This document shows positions 33,393 to 43,870 of a DNA stretch of 64,000 nt, in pieces. How positions within the stretch are numbered: position 1 is the first letter of the stretch; each line of letters begins with the position of its first letter. The notes below the pieces were generated by a model, which was not told the DNA's origin, did no database searches, and saw only the letters and a list, made by a program, of their open reading frames with translations. This DNA is from Pisolithus tinctorius. Taxonomy: Eukaryota > Basidiomycota > Agaricomycetes > Boletales > Pisolithaceae. Location of the stretch: positions 1,550,001 to 1,614,000 of the forward strand of contig JANFAH010000011.1 in NCBI GenBank assembly GCA_024663395.1, read 5' to 3'. A program made the position numbers and the translations under genes.

Positions 33393-35157
33393 AATGATAA
33401 CTTCGGTCATGTGTTTGTATAACCTCAGATTTAAACAGTGTCGTCGCTCGCGTGTACAATAATGAAGTTGAATTGGTGCCTTGGCATGTTTGTGTACAAT
33501 GTAACAGTTCAGGTGTATGGCAGCAAATGCTATCTTTGAGCGTTTCACTTGGTTCAGTGTAAGGTGTCAACAACATGGTAGTTTAAAGGCAGATAAGTTG
33601 GACCGGTTCCACTTCCAAGGGTCTACCCGCTGCCCCATGCACTACTCTGGCTTGTGTTGCTGATCCCTCAGGGCGAGGATGCCACATTATTAGTAGGATT
33701 GTACGTGCGAACCGGCAAACATAGTTTCTGTCTAGGGTGTTTCCTCTAAGTCAGGATCGAAGACTGTATCTAGATGTGTTTGCAGAAGATTAGCTTCACG
33801 ATGGTGGTTACATGTTTTAATTCTTTGAATGTTACTACTATCAGTGCAGGAGATATGTGCATTGCTATATATGGTAGTTATGGACATAATGCAAGATGCA
33901 TGAATGCTGGGGAAGGTACTTGGGAAACTGAGAAGTAAGGAAGGGAGAGAATGTGGGAAGCGCAGAGCACTTTCCAACCCAAGATGGGAGCAGGATCCTG
34001 TTGGACGCATGAGCTGCGAGGATGGATGGATATGCCTTGCAGGTTGTGCTGCTCCTGATGGGTCCGCTAACACACCAGGGACCCCAGATTGGTTGGTGCT
34101 GCGAGGTGTCGAAAACAAAGAGTGTGAGGAAAGGGAGCAGAGTGGGGTGCGACGACAAGAGTGGTCGAGAAATGTGTGGAATGAGCGGGGCACTGGAGGC
34201 ACAGGAATGAGAGAAAAAGTACTGCTTACCTATGCTACTAACCATTGCACCACTTGTAAGATCCTCTGGGATCGGCGCCTAGCTCTGAGATATCTTTTTC
34301 AGTGTCAGGTAACAGGATGCACCGCATTCCTGGATGCATCCTGGTCCAGGTCTGAAAGTTGTTTTGTCTCCCGAGTTTTTGCCGGACCGAAAATTACCAG
34401 GTCGTCTATTTTGCAGGGTCAAGGTGGGATACTAGGTTTGTGCATTTGTGGTGTAGCCAGTCAATTGTATTATCCTCTCCTTCCCCAGGGGAGTAAGGTC
34501 CGTGCTATGGGTACATGAATCAATTGGTTGTACACCTCTTTTGTGTGGCGCGTGCCACGAGGGCAGCACTCCAGCGGGGTAAACAAGGTGCCTGCTGGCG
34601 GCGCCAGCCATGTTCTAGTAGCACTTCTCTCCCATTGATTTGGTCTGAATTTCTTTGCACCACTCCAAACTCAGACCTGGCTGCAGTGGTCATGATTGCG
34701 TTGTCTCGAAACCAGGATACATCTGATGCATGTCGTGAGTATAGATTCCATCCTGCTATTAATCAGTATCAGTAACCTTGTTTCCACTGTTCAAATCAGC
34801 GGAAGGCTTGGATATCAAAAATAGATGTAGTTCGAAACTGTGTGCGCTTGTAGGTCTTATTCCTGATAAGTACAACTATCTGCTTGAAGCTGACATTTCT
34901 CCACTGCTGACACCTTGTTTCCGTCTTCTCTGAGTCTCTAACAATCCCATTCGACACCATGACGGGCCCCATTATCAAGCATTCATTCAAGCGCTAACCA
35001 TGAGGTATGTTATACAGTAGCATTGATATACCAAATGAATTTGAGGCATCATGGGCTTAAGGCTATGCCACACATGCTGAGGTACTGTAGGAACCTGCAA
35101 AGGTATGTTCACTCTGCAACTCCAATATATATCCTCATACATAACTCACCTGACCAT
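33393..35157. other. Intergenic region, short dispersed repeat only
   Basis: Contains the repeat at 34328-34396 and ORFs up to 204 codons (33904-34518 plus) without recognisable content. I see no gene that can be supported. Confidence 0.4.
34328..34396. repeat. Dispersed repeat, copy C
   Basis: TTCCTGGATGCATCCTGGTC and the following 45 bp (AGTTTTTGCCGGACCGAAAA) match 63665-63735 closely and 12897 and 30085 more distantly. Confidence 0.65.
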
Positions 35158-36011
35158 CTAGTAGTACATCTTATCGTGAAATACATCACCCCAGATATCC
35201 TGATCCAGTAGGTGGGGATCATCTATGGCGCAGTCCTTTGGTTGCCCAAGTACATTGTTCGCTACTGCGAGGAAGTCACTGAAATTGTTGACCTCAATAG
35301 GTTTCATCTGCACAGGACCCTTGCACAGAGGGCAATCATACAGCATAACTCAGAGATATCTTCCATCATACAGCTCTGTTAATGTCTTGGCAGTAATGGG
35401 ATGCCGTCTCAGGTGCTTAGGTATATTTCTCCACTCAGCATTGAGTTGCTCTCTGAGGTGGGTATGGAACCAGTCCCTCAAGCAACCGTAGCAGGATGTG
35501 TGGCCGCATTTGACAAGACTAACGTGGTCGGTAAGTGATAGCCATGATATCAATAATGCCACTTACACAAATAGTCTGTCAACACAACCTTTACAAACCT
35601 CGCACCTGGCGGCAGCATCACGAGCCGCAGTTATCTATCAGTAGACCAATAAATATGAAGGCATGCATGAACAAGGGGAACAGACCTGTTGAACTGTCGC
35701 CTCAAGATCTTCTTGTATCGCTTGTGCCTTACAGAGGGCCTTTTCTGCCTTTTGTTTTTCAATTCTCAATTTGGTGAGTTCCTGGACCAATGTCTACCAT
35801 CTACTGTGACAGTAGGAAACCAATGACTCACTAAGCATGATTGTTTCACTTCTTTCTTGAAGAACGCTGTGATATCCGATACTTCTTTAAGGATTTGGTT
35901 ACCATCCACCTTGGACTTCCGTGGAAGGCTGGAGGAAGGCCTAGATGAGGAGCGCAGGCAGCGCAGAATTGAGCGCGAGTGTGTGGTGGGCATGGTTCGG
36001 TGCAGGTACAT
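35158..36011 (-). pseudogene. RING-finger protein gene with premature TGA
   Basis: Four exons fit: 36011-35832, 35793-35686, 35634-35567 and 35518-35158, all in phase. The introns start with GTGAGT, GTCTGT and GTAAGT; the first is only 38 bp. The protein has a basic/serine-rich start, a predicted coiled coil (LVQELTKLRIEKQKAEKAL) and a split RING: CEVCKGC, then VKCGHTSCYGCLRDWF, a spacer, then YDCPLCKGPVQ. A TGA at 35350-35352 sits between the last two cysteine pairs, in the same frame (GRYL-stop-VMLYDCP). No intron removes it. RING proteins normally act as E3 ubiquitin ligases; with this stop the last zinc ligands are lost. A start at Met 35993 is also possible. Confidence 0.65.
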
Positions 36012-37049
36012 TGGGTCACCACAAGAGATGGACCAAAATTCTTATACACCTTCCAGCACAAAGGCATTTATTCATGCTCCTACTCGTGTCACAATCATCC
36101 ATATGCCCACTTCCACTCTTCACTCTTCACATTTCACATCCAACACTTGACTGCGGGCCTGATCAAGCTTGAGTTGTGTCTCCGACACATTTACATACTC
36201 CGGCATGAGAAATATGTATGTCTGTTCTGCGAAATGATCATTGTCTCGAAGAATTTGTGAGGAACTGCCAGTTACAAATTGTGCTATGGAAATGAAATCA
36301 GGTTGTCAATGCGCTTGTTGGGAACACCTGCACTTTTTATCACACTCAGTATTTAAGAGACACAGCCCTCGAACATGAGACTCACGACTACTCACCACCT
36401 GGATGGCTTGACCCTGTCCACATCATCCAACCCAGATGTGCTCTGGATCTGGCGATATGCTCTCTAAGAGACAAAGAAAGGACCAACCCATAACAGGCCT
36501 GCACAGCCACTCGTGATTGGATGGAAGATTACCTAGGGTACCACAACTGATAATTCCATGAATCTGAGATGGCTCAGAGCACAGCTGGCGATACAAGTCT
36601 ACAAGGTCATTGGGTCAGAAGCCCTCCGTGATGTCCATCTGACATAGGTAATAAGAAACGGTGCTGCTCCATCGGAGTGGGCAAGAAGGGTGTGCTCTCG
36701 GTAAAAGGCTGAAGGAGATCCCCAACATGGACAGGGAAGGATCCTCGATGAATTGTCCAATGTGCCTAGCTTTGTGATTGTCAAATTTTCAGACACGTTT
36801 CTTATTGGTGTCACACTTGTCAAACCACAGAAGTGGAGTAGCTGTGCATGGCTAGAGATGCCAATGGGCATTCGGGACTTCCCCCTGCATGCCATGTACT
36901 ATAGTAGTCGTCTGTATCTCACCTCTTACCCGCCAGTTACATATATACTGATAGTTGCGAAATATAGCTCCCAACATCAAATAGTATTTATTATGCAGAT
37001 CCGGAAGCCTCTCAGTCTCCTGGCGTAACCTTCCCTAACCACGTCTTCT
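36012..37049. other. Intergenic stretch, nothing recognised
   Basis: ORFs 36599-36895 (minus) and 36753-37028 (plus) overlap antisense, and neither carries a motif. The 5' side presumably contains the promoter of the RING gene. Confidence 0.35.
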
Positions 37050-37690
37050 CATGAAGGCACTCTCCAGCACCTCATTTGTGGCAGTGACCAGCCTCCGATT
37101 CCACCAATTACGAATAGTCCTGAGGGCTTGAACATAAATGTAGATCAGAGCCAGGTGCTACAGATATGCAGTGAATGCAATACAAACATAAACCCCCAGT
37201 GCCACTAGTGAGATGAAGAATATGATCATTGCATCCAACTACATCCACATCGACAAGTAAGTAGGGCTTCCAAAAGAAAAACGTAGACGAACACAAAAAT
37301 CAAGCTGGATATCTCATCAACACCGGCTGGCCAGCTTCCCACTGCCCAGAACAAAGAACTCGAAAGGCCGTTACCACTGTCCTCAGCAAAGGACTCGAAA
37401 CGGGGGAATAAATCACAGGTTTGTGTCAAAACCGGACACACCTGGAATCCAATAAAGTCGAGGGGCCTGGCCTGTCGACACTCAAAAGAGGATTGCGGGT
37501 ACGCTCCTACCGCCATGACATCCTTGGTAGGGCTATTTCACCCTGCCACATGTTTAGCACGGTGGTACCTTGAAGCCTTTGTCTCTAGGTCAGGAATATC
37601 TGCACGTGGCTGTTCCTCGGCCTGACTGGATGATTGTCGATTGTTGATTTGGACTACGAACTTCAGATAAGGGAACTCTGAAGCTTCGCT
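37050..37690. repeat. 640-bp repeat carrying a gene fragment, copy 1
   Basis: This matches 59505-60165 over nearly its whole length. The minus strand encodes in both copies FESF..(D/G)SGNG and AVG.WPA.VD, then a hydrophobic stretch ISLVALGV and IYIYVQALRTIRNWWNRRLV. At 58-60 kb the last part runs into the F-box ORF; here it ends after TATNEVLES. So this is a detached piece of the upstream part of that gene or of a transposon shared by both places. Confidence 0.8.
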
Positions 37691-38205
37691 AGTTGGGAGC
37701 CAACACGTACCAAACAGGGTGCCAAGCATTGACAGATTCATGGTAGGAGTCAGCAACATCAATCAGTGGAGTACAGGGAGCCCACAACTGCGAGCATTGA
37801 CTGCACCACCTCCCATGTGATGTGCTCACTCTGAGCCCAAACCGTGACCTCGCATGGAATCTGAGCCTGAGACTCGAATTGCAAGGATCTGCCACATCCA
37901 TTGTATGGCATCCGCTTCCATGCTGAGGTTAGTTGTCTGATGGAAGGAGCACCCAAAACCGCATAGGTCGACGGGCACACATGGGGAGCCCACAACTGCA
38001 GGCACCCACTGCATGTACCATGCCATACCTAGTCTAGTAGAGTGTCGAGTGTCGAGTGTAGAGTGCAGCAGACAACTTCCAAGTGTGCAATTTTTCTGCT
38101 TATGTAAGATTCAACAACCGACTTCCAAAGTCAATCTTTGTGGTTCCTTCACACTCGAGGGGTGAGAGTGACAAGTGATCTAATATATTGTGTGGGATGT
38201 AGTAG
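37691..38205. other. Intergenic stretch with small repeats
   Basis: GGGAGCCCACAACTGC occurs at about 37777 and again at 37984. A motif TTTTCTGCTTATGTAAGA lies near 38093 and recurs at 46854 and 60328. No gene seen. Confidence 0.4.
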
Positions 38206-39061
38206 CTATGTGCACGAGTGGGTATCGAGTCTATGCTGAATGGCCGAAAGTGCACAGCACTTGCCGGCCACAGGACTATGAAGCTGGCGGATGAGTGTCA
38301 GCTGCAGATCCCATTGGCTGTTAGTCACCTGACACACCAACCTGATGGTCGAATGCCCAGCTGGTAGGAGGGTAGACTCATGTGGGCATGCTTGGTTTAT
38401 GGTCTGACAGGGGGCATCGCTAGCCTTGTGAATTCTGATGCAGTGCTGGGGGGCATGGCTTGTATGTATGGGGCTAGGATCTGATTGTGCTTGCATAGGT
38501 AAAGTTGAAATGCGTCACTTGCCCATCTTCCTTTGACTTTCATCATGTCGAAGGGCATGCCTCTGAGTCGGTATTCCAGTGTGGCTCCAATTCTGATGCT
38601 GTGCCCATGGATTGCTTCACAGCCCCCTGCTTTGGCCGCTGACTTCAACCATCGCAGGAACATGGAGCATGTGAGTGGTTTGTGTTTGTGGCTCTCTTTG
38701 TAAGCGAAAAGGGGGCCGTAGATGGGAGGGGAGTTTGTTCGCAGATGAGCTTCAAAGGCTGCTTGTGGGTCTGAAGTACCGTTTTGTTGTGCCCATTGGA
38801 CTTCCTCGCCTGATAGGCTGGCTTTGGTCCGTGGTAAGGTGAATACAGTAGTTTGAAAGCCGTTGCAGTCTGTTTCTGTGTGAATGCCCTTGGGGGTGAT
38901 GTGTTCGGCTGGGTTAAAGGCGTCTTTTCATTGAAGGGTGAACTCTCCTACCCATGCTGCGGTGTAGAAGAGCGTGGTTAGACATGCGTAGAAGGCTATG
39001 TCGAGCGGGTTGTCTGGCGAGAGTTTCAGGTGTATGGTGGTGATGGTTTCCATGGTTATGG
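38206..39061 (-). pseudogene. Tyrosine recombinase, 3' half of YR retrotransposon copy 2
   Basis: Leftward from the Gypsy LTR, the segment TITMETITTIHLKLSPDNPL and YACLTTLFYTAAWVGEFTL is interrupted by TGA at 38928-38930 and then continues in the same frame (KDAFNPAEHITPKG...). The catalytic domain (38663-38397) has HGHSIRIGATLEYRL with the catalytic arginine at 38592-38594. It also has VKGRWASDAF with the putative nucleophile tyrosine in QLYL at about 38499-38501. The recombinase N-terminal third is missing because of the deletion at the Gypsy junction. Confidence 0.85.
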
Positions 39062-39716
39062 TGCGAGGAATCCGCATTCCCTGGACGCGTAAGCCCCTAT
39101 CATTAACCATTCCATGACTACTGTTACATCTGCTCCCCTCTCGTGTTCACCATTGTTCATGTGCTACCTTCCCATGCCCTCGCTCCCTCTCGCACAATGC
39201 TATACCTGTGGCCACTGTGCTCCGGTTGTTGTTTTTCCTCAGACTTTTTCTCTTATCATGGCCTCTATTCCTTTAGTGCTTGTAGTATACCCTCAGCCTC
39301 TGTTTTAGCCTGTCTTCTGTGTATGCACTGTTGTGTGGCTTTCCCTTACTGTACCCTGTCTTACTTAGGTTCCAGGTTTGTCCAGACTATAAAGCCCTGT
39401 ACTTAGGTACAGAATGATACCTTTTGGCACTCGGAAGGTCACCATGAGTTTCCTTTACACTTTGTCTACACTGCATGTCTCGCATTCTGCCGCGCACGAA
39501 CTACGTATACCGCTCGCACCGCTCGCATCACCAGTACTATTCTGCGGACCACGCCGTGCACGTCATGAACCACTACCGCTACAAAGCGCTGGGTCTCACC
39601 TTCTAGACTCGACAGTCCAGAATCCCTTGGGACGAGCAATTCGTTCCCTTCATTTTTTATTGTTGTTATCTAAGCCATCTAGCTCATATTATACAGCTAC
39701 TTGGACTTTTCCTACA
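39062..39716 (+). repeat. 5' LTR of the Gypsy element
   Basis: The 655 bp begin TGCGAGGAAT and end TTTTCCTACA. They align with the solo LTR 12162-12838 throughout. Of 18 CpG sites counted in the last 180 bp here, 14 are TpG or CpA in the other copy. Confidence 0.93.
39388..39393 (+). promoter_or_regulatory. TATA box in the Gypsy LTR
   Basis: TATAAA in the context GACTATAAAGCCCTGTACTT. It is conserved at 12511-12516 in the solo LTR and is the likely core promoter of the element. Confidence 0.55.
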
Positions 39717-39718
39717 AC

Positions 39719-39735
39719 TGGAGCCCACCGTGAGG
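39719..39735 (+). other. Putative primer-binding site
   Basis: TGGAGCCCACCGTGAGG starts two bases after the LTR end and begins with TGG, as expected for a tRNA 3' end complement. The tRNA species was not identified. Confidence 0.55.
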
Positions 39736-41329
39736 GATTCTGCTGTCGCTTCCAGAAGGTCGCTCAGGCGCACCACCAAACGCACCGAACTAGAAAATTT
39801 ATGCCTGCACTTTTGCAATCTCAACCTGCCAGAAGACTCCGACATTTTCTGCCCTGTTTCACCCGTAACACTGGATCACGCGCAATTACCTGCTGACATT
39901 CCGTGGGTACTACCTGCGATCACTCCTCCTGATATCTTGGCAGATCAGATATCTGTTGCGTTGGATCACCTAGATCTCACTGCCCCTGATTTTCCCAGTG
40001 GCTTTATCCACTCGACTCCCCGAAGGCCCGAAACCCCACCATCACCTTTAACACCTGTCACATCATCTGATTCATCATCACGGACGCCCTCTTTTTCCCG
40101 TCTCTTTGATGCCTCCGAATCTATACCCAGACTCTCAGTCGGTCACAGACCACCCATCAGCCAATTAGTAACCTGCCAACGCTTCCACCAGCTCGCTCAT
40201 GCACTATACCAACCGCTTCGCACCCGCAACCAATACCCGTTCCACCCGTTACCAATCCGGCACCCCCACCACAGGTTAACCCACCAATGGCTAATCCTCA
40301 GTTTCAGATGCTGCTCCGCGGTACACAAAACTCACCTAAATTTAGCGGAGATTCTCCTGCACAGCTTCCGCGATACCTCGAAGACATCGACTTCCTTGGT
40401 ACTCTCGTGCTCTTGATGACCGTGGCAAGATCAGAGCTGCAATCCGCTACACTGACCTCGAAGAAGCCAAGGTCTGGCAAACGCTTCCAGAAGCTGCTCC
40501 TGCGGCCAACAACTGGGATGCCTTTGTAGTCGCTGTTAAGGGTTTGTACCCTGGCTGTGAGGGTGACAACCACTATTGCCACGTGGATCTGCAGTATCTC
40601 GTCGAAGAATATCAATCAAAGCCTATGCGGAACCAGGATGACCTCGGAGAATACCAGTGGAAATTCGCTAAGATTTCTGCCCTCCTCATTAAAACTAAAA
40701 AGCTTGCAGAGACAGAATGGGATTCCATGTTCCTGAATGGCTTCCCGAAGGCCATTGCAGACTGAATTCGTCATCGACTCTCCATAGTCCACACCGACCT
40801 CCACCCTGACGATCCATACCCGCTCGCAGAAGTTGTCAAAGCTGCCAAGTTCCTTCTGACAGGATCCGCTCTTCGTAGCACGGTACTGACAATGGGTACT
40901 GTGGCCTCGCCAGCTGCACCTCCCTCGTCGGCTTACATGCCGCAAGTGCCACCTACTGGTACTGTCGTTAAACAGGAATACAACTTCCAGACGCAGCCTC
41001 CGCCACAGCAATGCAGACCTGGCTGCGGTTTCTGCATGGACCCCAACCACTGGACAAGGATGTGCACACTCATTGAAGTTTATATCTGCGCTGGTAAGAT
41101 CACAAGAGGTACAGACAACCATCTCTATCTGGCGGATGGGAGCCAAATCCCACGTTTCCCTGAATGTAACTCACTGAGAGAGGTTGTTGACCACGTCATG
41201 GCTGACAGAGACCAGGCCAGTGTGCGCGCTGCGACTCCTGCTGCTCCGTGCAAGGCACTGCTAACCTCTTCTGCATTGCTCATCCTGAAGTTGACGTGCA
41301 GTTGGAGATCCAGCCTTCTGCCTTCTTAA
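39730..41329 (+). pseudogene. Gypsy Gag polyprotein, frameshifted
   Basis: The N-terminal part (39730 to about 40200) is one frame. SPKFSGDSPAQLPRYLEDID (from 40287) is in a second. DDRGKIRAAIRYTDLEEAKV onward (from about 40410) is in a third, so at least two indels occurred. Within the third frame a TGA at 40763-40765 separates GFPKAIAD from IRHRLSIVHTDL, where arginine is likely. A CCHC zinc knuckle, CGFCMDPNHWTRMC, follows at about 41022-41063. Gag packages the element RNA; this copy cannot make the full protein. Confidence 0.85.
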
Positions 41330-42534
41330 ACACTGTCCAAGATGCCGATGAACCTGTTGCAGACTTAGCCAACCCTGACTTCCAAGCATATGTCACTCAA
41401 GCTTGGGCTACCTACCAAGCGGATAAAGGTAACAAGGGAGCAGTCTTTCCCTGCAGAAAGAAAGCCCACTTCGACGGAGTTGAAATCACAGCTCGACCCG
41501 CGGCATGTCCTGCCAACCCTCCACGAGTCGACCCATGCGCAGCCACTGTTGACGAGGAAATCATTTCCCCTGGTGTTCAAAGTTTGCGTGCCACTCGCCA
41601 GGCATCCGATCCCTCTGCACCTGCTCCAATGTCCACTGCTACGAAACCATATGTTCCTCCGACTAATCCGGCTCCAACACCCGTGCGCAAGGATCCCGTT
41701 CCCGTGGCAATTGTTCCGACACAGACACTGTACCGAGCAGCTCGCAATCAAAACCAGTATTGTTACTCATTCCCTCTCGAAGACAAAGCCGCGCCCAAGC
41801 ATATCGTGGAGCACATACTCGAAACCAGTGTTGCCATGCCAGTCAAAGAATTATTTGCAGTAGCCCCAGAGTTTCGCAAACAGTTCAGAGAAATCACCAT
41901 GGCAAAACGCGTCACCACAAGCAAGATCAAGGTGGTTCGTAGCGATGATGAAGAAGGAGTACAGGTGAATGAACTGACCAGCCGCAATCCTCAAAGAACC
42001 GTGTGCGAATATGGAGACTGCGTTATCCGTGGTGACGATGGCTCCATCGTAGCTCACCACACTCTGCTGCTCCGCTGCATCGAAGCCAAGGTCCCTGGGA
42101 CTGACATCACAATCAACTGCATACTAGATTCCAGTTTGGAAATTGTCGCCATGCCCAGGCGCGTTTGGGAAAAGATCGGACTCCCATTGCGCTGCGATCA
42201 TCTCATGACTATGATGTCTGCTAACATGTCTAAAGACACTACTGTAGGCGTACTGGAGAACCTGAAACTCGACTTCGGCACTGGCCCAGTCATGCTCCAG
42301 GTTCAAGTGATTGAACATGCCAATTTCGACATGCTCCTCAGATGTCCATTCATTTGCCTTATGAGTGCGGTAACAAACGATTATCCCGACAGCGGACAGT
42401 GGATCACTCTCCGAGACCCAAATGACGGCTGCGAGTACACTTTGCCCATGCGCCCGTGGCGCGAGGGCTGTCCGCACTGTAAATGCGGCAAGCACTGCCA
42501 TAGTCACCAGAGTATAGTCGAGTGGGGTTTTTGA
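41248..42534 (+). CDS. Gypsy linker and aspartic protease domain
   Basis: The 428-codon ORF has a proline/alanine-rich linker (RKDPVPVAIVPTQTLYRAA) followed by a retropepsin-like domain. The region TINCILDSSLEIVAMPRRVW corresponds to the usual D-(S/T)-G active-site loop, but glycine is serine (DSS), so activity is doubtful. The C-terminus carries CPHCKCGKHCHSH. It is joined to gag by a frame change near 41245 and to the RT ORF by another at 42522. Confidence 0.8.
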   Translation: MQGTANLFCIAHPEVDVQLEIQPSAFLNTVQDADEPVADLANPDFQAYVTQAWATYQADKGNKGAVFPCRKKAHFDGVEITARPAACPANPPRVDPCAATVDEEIISPGVQSLRATRQASDPSAPAPMSTATKPYVPPTNPAPTPVRKDPVPVAIVPTQTLYRAARNQNQYCYSFPLEDKAAPKHIVEHILETSVAMPVKELFAVAPEFRKQFREITMAKRVTTSKIKVVRSDDEEGVQVNELTSRNPQRTVCEYGDCVIRGDDGSIVAHHTLLLRCIEAKVPGTDITINCILDSSLEIVAMPRRVWEKIGLPLRCDHLMTMMSANMSKDTTVGVLENLKLDFGTGPVMLQVQVIEHANFDMLLRCPFICLMSAVTNDYPDSGQWITLRDPNDGCEYTLPMRPWREGCPHCKCGKHCHSHQSIVEWGF

Positions 42535-43870
42535 ATATCGATGATCCACCAAACGGTCGGGGAGAGCCTACTAAGACGTCCTGCTTCCTGTTTAGCTGCT
42601 GTTATCCGTTCCTCAGTCCTACAGTCTCATCACTAGCCTTCACTTCAACAAACTTCCCTTCGCCCGCGGCACCCGTACCGCGGAACATACCCACCAGGAT
42701 ATCCTCGCCTGCCTTTGCTTTCCTCTCCTCCACTCAGACAATACTAAACCCCTCTGCTATAGCCACATTCAGCAGCGTTTATCATCTAGATCCCATGGTT
42801 CGCACCCTCGTTTACAAGCCAGTTGCCAAGAAGGTTCGGACGGTACCTGCCCTGATGGCGGAAGAATACCGCATCGTGCGCAGCCTGCCTGACGACCCGC
42901 TCGCTGGTCTTCAACCACTCCAAACCCATCCACCAGACTTTGCTCTGGGCATCCGCTTCACTGCCGAACGGGCCGCAGAGCTTGACCTCAATCCTGCAGA
43001 TTGGCTTTGGCCAGAAGAACTTAAACTCATAACTTGGCTTGTTTCAGTCCATGAGCTTGCATTCGCTTGGGACATTACAGAGCGCGGACACCTAGACGAA
43101 TGCTATTTTCCACCAGTAAAGACTCCTACGATTCTGCACATGCCTTGGGTCCAACACAATATCCCTATCCCGAATGCGATACATGCCCAAGTCATAGACA
43201 TGATTAAAGATCGCATCAAGTCCAGCATGTATGAACCTTCTACAGTGGCTTACTGCTCCCGCTGGTTCTGCATAGTGAAGAAAGACAGAAAGTCCCTTCG
43301 TCTTGTGCATGACTTACAGCCCCTGAATGCAGTGACCATCTGCGATGCGTCCGTTCCGCCCTTCGTAGAACACCTTGCAGAATCCTTTGCTGGATATGCG
43401 GTGTATGCGATGATGGACCTCTACTCCAGGTATGACCAGCGCGCACTTCACGTGGATTCCCACAACCTCACCACCTTCAGTACCCCCCTCAGACCACATC
43501 AGCTTACTACTCTGCTGCAAGGTCATGCAAATGTGGTACAGGTATACCAGGGAGATACTGCATTTGTTCTCCAGGATGAGATCCCGCATCATACCCTGCC
43601 CTTCATAGATGATGTCCCAGTAAAATCCAAGACCACCCGCTATCAGTGCGCAGATGGGTCCTATGAGACTATCCCAGAGAATCCTGGGATTCGGAAATTT
43701 ATCTGGAATCACTGTATAGTTGTTAACCGTATCCTTCAGCGTTTGCAGAACGTTGGAGCCACTGTCTCAGCAAAGAAGTTTGTGCTAGCCGCTCTGTCCA
43801 CTGTGATCATTGGCCACAAGTGCACCTTTGAAGGTCGCGTTCCTGAGGAAAGCAAAGTGCAGAAGATTGT
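42522..43870 (+). CDS. Gypsy reverse transcriptase, truncated
   Basis: The N-terminal extension is followed by RT blocks: SRWFCIVKKDRKSLRLVHDL, YAMMDLYSRYDQRALHV, QGHANVVQVYQGD, and the polymerase box LPFIDDVPVKSK (FIDD form). Then come VSAKKFVLA and HKCTFEGRVPEESKVQKI. The usual SGYDQ reads SRYDQ. The true Gypsy sequence ends at about 43870; the last 20 codons of the open frame (to 43934) are antisense YR-retrotransposon sequence. RNase H and integrase are missing. Confidence 0.88.

Larger units (their letters stand above)
39062..43870 (+). mobile_element. Ty3/Gypsy retrotransposon lacking its 3' half
   Basis: The 5' LTR (39062-39716) is followed by a primer-binding site, then gag, protease and RT in Gypsy order. 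The sequence stops inside the RT thumb at about 43870 and joins the RT end of YR copy 2 on the opposite strand. RNase H, integrase and 3' LTR are absent. CpG content is high, so this copy is less decayed than the solo LTR at 12162. Confidence 0.92.

Noticed and set aside
33904..34518. 204-codon plus-strand ORF as a gene
   Set aside because: It has no domain or splice logic, overlaps antisense open frames and contains part of the dispersed repeat at 34328.
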